Positions 48,170-56,064 of a DNA stretch of 64,000 nt are shown here, one piece after another (the first letter of the stretch is position 1; every line of letters begins with the position of its first letter). The DNA is taken from the NCBI GenBank assembly GCA_903825765.1, contig CAIKBU010000081.1, forward strand, positions 32,301 to 96,300, read 5' to 3'. The position numbers and the translations under genes were made by a program. Source of the stretch: an uncultured Actinomycetes bacterium. Lineage in GTDB: Bacteria; Actinomycetota; Acidimicrobiia; Acidimicrobiales; RAAP-2. A model generated the notes under the pieces. The model saw nothing but the letters and a program-made list of their open reading frames with translations. It ran no database searches and was not told where the DNA came from.

Positions 48170-48199
48170 AAAAAAACGACGTGGGCGAACCCACGTCGT
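48170..48199 (-). terminator. Rho-independent terminator between the lipoate-ligase-like gene and mraZ
   Basis: 10-bp perfect stem ACGACGTGGG-CGAA-CCCACGTCGT (48176-48199); minus strand continues with a T7 run. Confidence 0.88.
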
Positions 48200-48222
48200 G
48201 AAAATGCTTGTTTCGAGACGGA

Positions 48223-48876
48223 CTAGCGGAGCAAGTACAACTCTCGGTAGTCCGTTGGGTCACTCACCTGACGCAAGGCCAGTACCGCGGCATCGGCGTC
48301 AATCCCCAACGAAGTAGTGCCGTGGTGCGCGAGCGCCACCGAAAGCCCATCGGGCGGCGATTCGATCATCGCAATGAGTGGCAGTGATGGTGCCTCGTGG
48401 ATGATGGTGGAGAGGAAAATTCCCTCGCGAACTCGCCACTGAGTGACGCCGAGTACCTTTCGCTCGTCGATGAAGAGTTCCCCTGGACCACGGCCGCTGA
48501 AGCAAGCCACCCGAAGATCGGCGTCGTCGATGACGCCCCCTTCGTGCATCACGCTCTCGATACCTTGCTCGATCAAGGCGTATCGCCACCAAGCTCCGGC
48601 GAGAGAAGAGGCCGCGTGAACGTCGAACACCCAGCGCTCGTCGGTGGCGGGTAGCCACCAATCGACCCACACATCATTGGGGTGAATAAACACCGCGCCG
48701 CCGCCGCCTCGCCGCCGCCGAAGAACGACATCGCCAATGTCGTCACGCAGCACTGAGCGCGGTTGGCTGCTGCCAAGCACGATGGTGGGACTGGCCACTC
48801 TCACACTCAGCATGGTCGGGACCGTTAGACCACGAAGTACGTCGTAGTCGTAGAGTTCCTCAACGTCATCGTTCAC
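48223..48876 (-). CDS. Lipoate-protein ligase A-like (BPL/LplA fold)
   Basis: VVLRRRRGGGGAVFIHPNDVWVDWWLP, CFSGRGPGELFIDERKVLGVTQWRVREGIFLSTII. GTG 48876 overlaps the HNH stop in GTGA. Confidence 0.82.
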   Translation of the reverse strand: MNDDVEELYDYDVLRGLTVPTMLSVRVASPTIVLGSSQPRSVLRDDIGDVVLRRRRGGGGAVFIHPNDVWVDWWLPATDERWVFDVHAASSLAGAWWRYALIEQGIESVMHEGGVIDDADLRVACFSGRGPGELFIDERKVLGVTQWRVREGIFLSTIIHEAPSLPLIAMIESPPDGLSVALAHHGTTSLGIDADAAVLALRQVSDPTDYRELYLLR

Positions 48877-49379
48877 GAGGCGCGAGGCAAAAAGTCGGCC
48901 CACGACGGGTCGGGGTCGGCAAGGTGGCGCCAACGCCACCACGGACCCTCGGGAACGCGGGGTTCAAACTGCATGCGCCAGCCAATCTCCTCGAGGAGAC
49001 GATCGCCCTTTTGCATGTTATGACGTCGGCAGGCCGCCACCACGTTGGTCCATTCATGGCGACCACCACGGCTGCGCGGAATGACGTGATCAATAGTGTC
49101 GGCGTACCCCAAGCAATACGCACATTTGTGCCCGTCGCGAAGCAGTAGTGACCGACGGGTTAACGGTGGCGTGCGGTGGCGCTGGGGGATGCGCACCACA
49201 TCGTGGAGGCGCACAATGGTGGGAATCTCCACCACCACCGAACTCGAGCGACACACGGGGGGATTTTCAGACGTGGCAATGGGTTCAGCCCGGCCGGCCA
49301 ACAACAAGACGACGGCACGACGCTCGCTCACGAGTTGCAACGGTTCGAACGTCGCATTCAAGAGAAGCACCCGGCCCAT
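48873..49379 (-). CDS. HNH endonuclease-domain protein
   Basis: 168 aa; CAYCLGYADTIDHVIPRSRGGRHEWTNVVAACRRHNMQKGDRL. Confidence 0.92.
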   Translation of the reverse strand: MGRVLLLNATFEPLQLVSERRAVVLLLAGRAEPIATSENPPVCRSSSVVVEIPTIVRLHDVVRIPQRHRTPPLTRRSLLLRDGHKCAYCLGYADTIDHVIPRSRGGRHEWTNVVAACRRHNMQKGDRLLEEIGWRMQFEPRVPEGPWWRWRHLADPDPSWADFLPRAS

Positions 49380-49385
49380 GATGAC

Positions 49386-49637
49386 TTAGTGCCCGCGCCC
49401 TTGACGCAGCGACCATTTCGCCGCGTCGACGACCGCGCGAGGTTCAACCGTGCCGTGCGAACCCGACACGGTGGCTATTCGAAACTCCCAATACGCCGGT
49501 GCGGGCAGTGGCAAGAATGGCGCGTAGCGCCACCACGCTCGACGTCGCAGTCGCCACGCGGCAATGACGACCGGCGGCACATCGAGCGGATGGCGTAGGA
49601 GATAACCAACCAGGCCCTTAGGAATGAGTGACGTCAC
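49386..49637 (-). CDS. Small basic hypothetical protein
   Basis: GTG 49637 overlaps the ROK stop in GTGA; MTSLIPKGLVGYLLRHPLDVPPVVIAAWRLRRRAWWRYAPFLPLPAPAYWEFRIAT. ORF opens at 49817. Confidence 0.7.
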   Translation of the reverse strand: MTSLIPKGLVGYLLRHPLDVPPVVIAAWRLRRRAWWRYAPFLPLPAPAYWEFRIATVSGSHGTVEPRAVVDAAKWSLRQGRGH

Positions 49638-50506
49638 GACAGACCTCGCCACGCCACGAGCGCCGCGCCAAGCAGCGAGCCGTCCACCCCGAGTCCCGTT
49701 GGTCGCACCACCACGTCGCGCGCAAAAGAGAGACCAACTCGCTCTCGAGCCGCCTCGGTAGCGGTCGCGAAAAATGATGGCCCGAAGCCCAGGGCGACCG
49801 AGCCACCAACGAAGCATTGTGTGAAATCAAGCACACTCGCCAAGGTACCAATTGCGGAGCCGACAAGGGTGGCAACTCGGTGACGAATTTCCTCCGAGGC
49901 GCTCTCGGGCGCGATGCCGTAGTTCTTTCGGATTGCCCAGCCGGAGACCTCTGCTTCGAGGCAGCCGCGCGCACCACACGAGCACTGGTGACCGGGATCG
50001 GCCACCGTGAGATGCCCCAAGTGACCACTGTTACCCGTCGCACCGTTTAGAAGACTGCCGTCAAGCACGAGAGCACCACCGACGCCGGTCGATACGACAA
50101 GCGACGCATAATTCGCCACGCCGACCGCCGAACCAAAGCGCCCTTCGGCGAGGGCCAATGCTCGTACATCGCCGTCAATAAAAACGGGGACGGCGGCGCA
50201 CGCCCGTAATGATGCCGCGAGGGGAAACCGTTGCCATTGCGGGATATTGATCGGCGAGACTTCCACCCCACCCTGCGTCATCGGCCCCGCACACGCCACA
50301 CCCACTGCTGACACACCAACCTGCGCACTGCGCTCACGCACGAGCCGGGCAATGTCATCGAAGAGATGCTCCCCCGCGCCCCTCACGTCGATGCGGTCTC
50401 TTTCAGTGATGGATCCATCGGCGAGCACAATCGCGACGTCGACTTTCGTACCACCAATGTCGATGGCCACCACCGAAGCGTCACGGTGAGGCCCCACTGA
50501 CGTCAT
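49634..50506 (-). CDS. ROK-family sugar kinase
   Basis: 290 aa; VVAIDIGGTKVDVAIV, GHLTVADPGHQCSCGARGCLEAEVSG. Confidence 0.92.
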   Translation of the reverse strand: MTSVGPHRDASVVAIDIGGTKVDVAIVLADGSITERDRIDVRGAGEHLFDDIARLVRERSAQVGVSAVGVACAGPMTQGGVEVSPINIPQWQRFPLAASLRACAAVPVFIDGDVRALALAEGRFGSAVGVANYASLVVSTGVGGALVLDGSLLNGATGNSGHLGHLTVADPGHQCSCGARGCLEAEVSGWAIRKNYGIAPESASEEIRHRVATLVGSAIGTLASVLDFTQCFVGGSVALGFGPSFFATATEAARERVGLSFARDVVVRPTGLGVDGSLLGAALVAWRGLS

Positions 50507-50889
50507 TGCCCTCGGCGGCGCTGACGCCCAAACCAGTCTTTGAGTCCCGCGGTTCGCTGCGCCACACCATCGGCGGCACTTTCACCGCTTCGCACTCTGG
50601 CCAGGTCGCGGAGCGACGCTTTGCCGATACGTCGAACATTTCGTTCAATAATGACGGCGGCCGCAAACATAATGGCCACGCCAACCACGCCGAGGAGAAT
50701 CACTTGGGAGAAGAAGACAATGAGGATGACGAGACCAAGGAGGAAGGCCGCAGCGCTCCAGCGAATCTGGCGAAGTGAGTGAGCATAGATATTGGTTACC
50801 CGAACGCTCTTGACGAAGTGGGGGTCCTGCTTGGAGAGTGACTCCTCCAGCTCAGCGAGGATTTTCTGTTCGTGATCTGAGAGTGGCAT
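50503..50889 (-). CDS. DUF3040 family membrane protein
   Basis: 128 aa; MPLSDHEQKILAELEESLSKQDPHF plus hydrophobic pair. Confidence 0.88.
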   Translation of the reverse strand: MPLSDHEQKILAELEESLSKQDPHFVKSVRVTNIYAHSLRQIRWSAAAFLLGLVILIVFFSQVILLGVVGVAIMFAAAVIIERNVRRIGKASLRDLARVRSGESAADGVAQRTAGLKDWFGRQRRRGQ

Positions 50890-50962
50890 CGAATCTCCTT
50901 CTACTGATGTCAGCGTATCTGTTTGGCGCTAGGCCGTGTCTCGGCAATTATGTCCGCTGACC

Positions 50963-52516
50963 TCATATCTCCAGTGGTGCCACCGTTGGTTCATCCCCGC
51001 TGGGGCGAGCTCCCGAGCGGAGGGCTATTTCGGGCAACGTTAGCGAGAGTAAAAACGCCACAACACCCACGGGGATCGCCCATACGTACATATCGGAAAT
51101 GCTCTTCGACAGTGCACGGACAAACACCGCCAGGACCGATGGGGGCAGTTGGTGGAATGTTGTAGGCGTCATTTTGCTAAACGACGGCACGGACCCGGTG
51201 TAGTGAATAGCGGCCAGCCCGCTGCGCAACTTAATCGGAAGTTCATTACTAAAGAAGGCGCCGAATATCGCCGTGCCGAATGAGCCCCCGATAGACCGGA
51301 AGAAGTTGGCTCCCGCGGTCGCCGCGCCGACGTCTGCCATGGGGGCGGCATTCTGAACCGCGGTGATAAGCACCTGCATCACCATGCCAATTCCGACGCC
51401 GAGCACGAACATGAACAGCGCAGTCGTGAGAGCCGAGGTGGTCACACCAATGGTGCCCAACAGGGCGATGCCAATGGTCATGACGGCGGTACCGACGATC
51501 GGGTACGGACGGTAGCGGTGGCCCTTGGAGACTAGTTGACCAACCGCGATCGAGGCCCCGAAGAGTCCCACCATCATCGGTAGTAACCGAAGGCCAGAAT
51601 TTGTCGGCGACACGCCATGGACGTCCTGAAAGTAGAGCGGCAGGAAGGTCAGCGCGCCAAACATCGCGAAGCCAACGACGAAGCCGATGGCTGAGGCCGA
51701 GGCGAAGACTCGGTTACGAAACAGTGCCGGGGCGAGCACCGGCTCCGCTGACCGATGCTCCGCGAACCAGAAGGCCGCGAGAAGGACGAGCCCCCCAACG
51801 ACGAGACAGAGTGATTGGACGGAGAACCAGGGCCACTGCGACCCGCCGAGTGAGGTGAAGAGAATCAATAGCGTTGACGACACTGTCAGCAAGATGATGC
51901 CGGCGTAGTCAATGACGTGACGAATACGTGTCCCGGCATTGGGAAGTGCTGCCGCGGTGACGACGAGGGCCACCACGCCGAAGGGGATGTTGACAAAGAA
52001 GATCCAGCGCCAGTTCCAATACTCGACGATAAAACCACCAAGCAGCGGGCCGAGGACGGTGGCCGCGCCGAAGACCGCGCCGAAGAGTCCGGAGTACCGC
52101 CCACGCTCCCGCGGTGGCACCACGTCCGCGATGACGGCCTGGGCGCCGATCATCAAGCCTCCGCCACCGAGACCCTGAATGGCTCGAAAAATGATGAGGG
52201 TCACCATGGACGTCGAGAAACCACACAAGATGGATCCAATGAGAAACAGGATGATGGCGGCTTGAAAATAGACCTTGCGCCCGTGAAGGTCACCGAGTTT
52301 TCCCCACAGTGGCGTCGAGACCGTTGAGGCCAAGAGGTAGGCAACAACGACCCAACTCAAGTGGCTTGTTCCGTGTAGGTCACCGACAATTGTGGGCAGT
52401 GCCGTTGACACGATGGTGCTGTCCAGAGCGGCGAGCAGCATGCCTAACATCAGCGCGCTCAAAATCCAGTAGAGCTCGCGCTTGGCGGGTGGGGTAACTG
52501 GTGTCGACATTGACAC
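50963..52516 (-). CDS. MFS drug transporter, DHA2 (EmrB/QacA) family
   Basis: 517 aa; LAALDSTIVSTALPTIVGDLHG, WVVVAYLLASTVSTPLWGKLGDLHGRK, 14-TM-like profile. Confidence 0.94.
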   Translation of the reverse strand: MSMSTPVTPPAKRELYWILSALMLGMLLAALDSTIVSTALPTIVGDLHGTSHLSWVVVAYLLASTVSTPLWGKLGDLHGRKVYFQAAIILFLIGSILCGFSTSMVTLIIFRAIQGLGGGGLMIGAQAVIADVVPPRERGRYSGLFGAVFGAATVLGPLLGGFIVEYWNWRWIFFVNIPFGVVALVVTAAALPNAGTRIRHVIDYAGIILLTVSSTLLILFTSLGGSQWPWFSVQSLCLVVGGLVLLAAFWFAEHRSAEPVLAPALFRNRVFASASAIGFVVGFAMFGALTFLPLYFQDVHGVSPTNSGLRLLPMMVGLFGASIAVGQLVSKGHRYRPYPIVGTAVMTIGIALLGTIGVTTSALTTALFMFVLGVGIGMVMQVLITAVQNAAPMADVGAATAGANFFRSIGGSFGTAIFGAFFSNELPIKLRSGLAAIHYTGSVPSFSKMTPTTFHQLPPSVLAVFVRALSKSISDMYVWAIPVGVVAFLLSLTLPEIALRSGARPSGDEPTVAPLEI

Positions 52517-52610
52517 ACGACCTTTCTTCGAGGGCCTTGAGGCTCATCCATACTAGGTGCGTATGTCGCACTTCAACCGTCCGCGCACTGCATTGTCGTA
52601 ATGTGACTTC

Positions 52611-53717
52611 GTGGCGCATCGTCGACTGCAACTTCGAGAGGTCCCCACCGTCCTGCCGGCCCTCACGCTGTCAGCCGGCTGTCTCGTCGCCATCGTGTGG
52701 TCACTGCTGTCGTGGTCAAACTACCGTGCTGTGCTGAACGGCCGCCTCTTTCACACCTCGACATCGTCCTTCATCGCCGACGGCGTGCTCACGGTGTTGT
52801 TTCTGGCCATCGGCATGGAGCTGTCGTCGGAGCGAGAGTCTGGTCTACTGCGGGACCTTCGCCACGCCGTTGCCCCACTGTCGGGCGCACTGGGCGGCAT
52901 GGCCGGGACCGCCGCACTCACGCTCATTGCCGGGTTCGCACTTTCCTCTTCCGTGCTCACGCGCGCCTGGGGTGTTCCAATGGCTACCGACGTCGCGTTT
53001 GTCGTTGGGGCACTCGCTCTGGCTGGTCCGCGCATACCACGCGAACTGCGCACCTTCTTGCTCACCCTGGCCATCGCCGATGATGTCGGGTCGCTCGCGG
53101 CATTGGGGATTATCGGTACTTCGCATGCCCATCTGACCTCGCTCGTCGGCGCCGCACTGCTGACGTGCGCGTCATGGTTGAGTCGTCGTCGCCTTCCCTT
53201 GATGCCCTTGCTCCTCCTGGTACCCCTCTGGCTTAGTCTTAGTCAAGCGGGTACGGAGCCAGCGCTCGCTGGGGTGATCACGGGGGCCTGCCTTTCGCCC
53301 AGTCTGGCCTCGCCCCACCTCGAGCGACTCGTGCAATGGGGATCGAGCCTGCTGGCCCTCCCCCTCTTTGCGCTCAGCGCGTGCGGCCTCAACTGGCACG
53401 CACTCCAGGGGAACGCCCCCAGCGTCGAGCCGATGGTAATCATCATTCTCGTGCGCCTCCTGGGCAAGGCGCTCGGTATTTACGCAGCGGTTTCGCTCGC
53501 GCGCGCGCTCGGTGCCCCCTTGTCGCCCGCGTTCACGCGCCGAATTCTTCTTGGTGCCGGCCTGCTCTGCGCCATGGGATTCACCGTCCCCTTGCTCTTC
53601 GCACGGGTGATCTTTGGCCTAAACGAGTCGGCTATCGCTCCGATTACCGCGGCCCTCTTTGCGGCCACGATTCTTGGCGGCGGCGCGGGGATCTGGGTCC
53701 TTCGGCGTCACCGGTGA
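52611..53717 (+). CDS. nhaA: Na+/H+ antiporter NhaA
   Basis: 368 aa; FFLAIGMELSSE-like region, GVPMATDVAFVVGAL, LTLAIADDVGSLA (DD motif), RLLGKALGIY. Confidence 0.9.
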   Translation: MAHRRLQLREVPTVLPALTLSAGCLVAIVWSLLSWSNYRAVLNGRLFHTSTSSFIADGVLTVLFLAIGMELSSERESGLLRDLRHAVAPLSGALGGMAGTAALTLIAGFALSSSVLTRAWGVPMATDVAFVVGALALAGPRIPRELRTFLLTLAIADDVGSLAALGIIGTSHAHLTSLVGAALLTCASWLSRRRLPLMPLLLLVPLWLSLSQAGTEPALAGVITGACLSPSLASPHLERLVQWGSSLLALPLFALSACGLNWHALQGNAPSVEPMVIIILVRLLGKALGIYAAVSLARALGAPLSPAFTRRILLGAGLLCAMGFTVPLLFARVIFGLNESAIAPITAALFAATILGGGAGIWVLRRHR

Positions 53718-53759
53718 GGGTGACGCCGCCGTCGTGGCCGACACCCTAGTCTGAAGGCA

Positions 53760-54197
53760 ATGGCGAATCGCACCCCCACCGAAGATGAGGTCGTGGCACA
53801 ACTACGTGCTGAGGGCAAACGAATAACGCAGGCCAAACGCGCCGTCATTCGTGCCCTCCTCGATGCCGGGGACCACCGCACCGTCGAAGAAATCACGGGA
53901 ACCGTGCAGGCCCAGGTACCCGACACCTCGCTCTCCACCGTGTACCGCATCCTCGAAGAACTTGAGATCTTCGCCATCGTCGACCACACGCACAATGGTC
54001 ACCAAGCGGCGACGTATCACCTCGCAGGGCGCGACCATGGACACGTCACCTGTCAGCGGTGCGGCACCACCTTCGAGGTCTCGACCGAAGTCTTTGACCT
54101 CTTTAGTCGTGAACTGCGACGCACGACCGGATTTCAACTCGACCCACACCACGTCGCATTGTCCGGACTTTGCGAAGAGTGTCGGACCGGCGACTAG
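53760..54197 (+). CDS. Fur-family metalloregulator
   Basis: 145 aa; RITQAKRAVIRALLDAGDHRTVEEIT, TSLSTVYRILEELEIF, HVTCQRCGTTFEV, LCEEC. Confidence 0.93.
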   Translation: MANRTPTEDEVVAQLRAEGKRITQAKRAVIRALLDAGDHRTVEEITGTVQAQVPDTSLSTVYRILEELEIFAIVDHTHNGHQAATYHLAGRDHGHVTCQRCGTTFEVSTEVFDLFSRELRRTTGFQLDPHHVALSGLCEECRTGD

Positions 54198-54212
54198 CCT
54201 CAGGCTACGACC

Positions 54213-55127
54213 ATGCTCAAGCTCGACCACCTCACCAAGCAGTACAAGGACACCCTCGCAGTCGACGATCTCGATTTCGAGGTGAAGGCTGGTGTCGTTA
54301 CCGGTTTCCTCGGCCCGAACGGGTCGGGAAAGTCCACGACCATGCGCATCATCATGGGACTCGATCGCCCGACGAAGGGGCGCGCAACCATTAATGGCAA
54401 GCAGTACCACGACCTGGCCTCACCGCTGCGTGAGGTCGGGGCCCTCCTCGACGCCAAGTCGGTCAATCCCAGTCGTTCCGCGCGCAACCACCTTCGCGCG
54501 CTCGCCGCATCGAACAAGATCCCCTATTCCCGCGTCGACGAAGTGCTCGACTTCGTCGGTCTTACCTCCGTGGCGGGAAAGAAAGTCGGCGGCTTCTCGC
54601 TCGGTATGAGTCAGCGACTCGGTATTGCCGGGGCCCTCTTGGGTGACCCGGGGGTCTTGCTGTTCGATGAGCCGGTCAATGGTCTCGACCCTGAGGGCAT
54701 TCGGTGGATTCGTGATTTCTTCCGCACGCTGGCCAATGAAGGTCGCACCGTCTTCGTCTCGTCGCACCTGATGAGTGAAATGGCCGTGAGCGCTGACGAA
54801 ATTATCGTGATTGGTCGGGGCCACTTCATTACCTCCGGCACTGTCGACCAGCTCACCGCCACCGCTGCGGGAACGGTACTGGTTCGAGCAGCGAACCCCG
54901 ACTCGCTCGCCAGCGCGCTGCCGGCCGACGCGCACTATGAGGCGTTGAACGACGGCGCACTCCGCATTGCGGGACTGAGCGCCGAAGACGTGGGCAACCT
55001 CGCCTTCGCTGCGGGTATCGCCCTCCACGAGCTCACCCCTCAGCGGGCATCGCTCGAAGAGGTCTTCATGGATCTCACCGCCAGTTCGCTTCAGTACGGG
55101 CACCAAACTCCGGGAGTACCGTCATGA
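54213..55127 (+). CDS. ABC transporter ATPase (BcrA/CcmA-like exporter)
   Basis: 304 aa; GPNGSGKSTTMRIIMGL, FSLGMSQRLGIAGALLGDPGVLLFDEPVNGLDP. Confidence 0.95.
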   Translation: MLKLDHLTKQYKDTLAVDDLDFEVKAGVVTGFLGPNGSGKSTTMRIIMGLDRPTKGRATINGKQYHDLASPLREVGALLDAKSVNPSRSARNHLRALAASNKIPYSRVDEVLDFVGLTSVAGKKVGGFSLGMSQRLGIAGALLGDPGVLLFDEPVNGLDPEGIRWIRDFFRTLANEGRTVFVSSHLMSEMAVSADEIIVIGRGHFITSGTVDQLTATAAGTVLVRAANPDSLASALPADAHYEALNDGALRIAGLSAEDVGNLAFAAGIALHELTPQRASLEEVFMDLTASSLQYGHQTPGVPS

Positions 55128-55906
55128 CACCGACCCTCTGGTCCGCTATCCGAAGCGAATGGATTAAGTTCCGCAGTGTTCGCTCCACCATTACGGGCAT
55201 CCTCACGTTCATCGCCCTCACCATTGGTATCTCGGCCGTAGTCTGCATCGCCGTAAAGAGCCACTGGAGCGATCCGGGTAGTCACTTCGACCACCTGGTC
55301 TTTGACCCCACCTCGACGTCATTGACGGGTATTTTCCTCGCCCAATTTGCCGTGGGTACCATCGGTATTTTGGCCGTTACCTCCGAATACAGCACGGGCT
55401 CGATGCGCACGACGCTGTCGGCGGTGCCCCGTCGTGCTCGCGTCGTGCTGGCGAAAATGGCCGTACTGATTGCGGCCATTGTGATCCTGGGTGAAATTGT
55501 CGTCTTCACGGCCTTCACGATTGGTCAGGCCATTTTCAAGGGTGTGGTCCCTACTGCCTCACTCGCGACTGGCGACGTCCTCCGCGCCGTGATGATGGCG
55601 GGGGCGTACCTCACCCTCATCACACTGTTCGCGTTTGGTATTGGTCTTATCGTGCGGACCACCGCCGCCAGCATCATTGTTTATACGGCGGTCTTACTGA
55701 TTGTGCCGATAATCGTCAACTTTCTGCCCCGCGTCCTGCAACATGACATCACCAGATTCCTACCCTCGCAGTTGGGGTCCGCGATGTGGTCAACGTCACA
55801 GCCCGCCCAGACCTTCAGCTGGGGTTTGTCGTCCGGCATCTTGGCCGCCTACGTCGTCGCACTCGTTGGGGTCGGGACGTACTTGCTTCAGCGTCGCGAC
55901 GCCTAG
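55124..55906 (+). CDS. ABC-2 type transporter permease
   Basis: 260 aa; six hydrophobic segments; EYSTGSMRTTLSAVPRRARVVLAKM; 4-nt overlap with ATPase gene. Confidence 0.92.
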   Translation: MTPTLWSAIRSEWIKFRSVRSTITGILTFIALTIGISAVVCIAVKSHWSDPGSHFDHLVFDPTSTSLTGIFLAQFAVGTIGILAVTSEYSTGSMRTTLSAVPRRARVVLAKMAVLIAAIVILGEIVVFTAFTIGQAIFKGVVPTASLATGDVLRAVMMAGAYLTLITLFAFGIGLIVRTTAASIIVYTAVLLIVPIIVNFLPRVLQHDITRFLPSQLGSAMWSTSQPAQTFSWGLSSGILAAYVVALVGVGTYLLQRRDA

Positions 55907-56017
55907 TTCGCGTCACGTTCGAGAAGCCGTCACGAACTACTTACCCTCAAGTTACCCCTACGTACAGCGGTTCTTGGGCTCCCGCCGTGGCGAGCGCCCT
56001 TAGAAAATGGGCTTCTG

Positions 56018-56026
56018 TGGCATAAT
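56018..56026 (+). promoter_or_regulatory. Possible extended -10 promoter (TGGCATAAT) for the fused carboxyltransferase gene
   Basis: TGn plus CATAAT about 39 nt upstream of ATG 56065; no convincing -35. Confidence 0.4.
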
Positions 56027-56064
56027 TGATGTTCATGATTGAATCTCCGGAGAGCAGCCACGCT

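Noticed and set aside
48873-49379. HNH endonuclease gene as part of a defence or homing element
   Set aside because: It is operonic with housekeeping-type genes, with no inverted repeats, methyltransferase, intron or integrase nearby.
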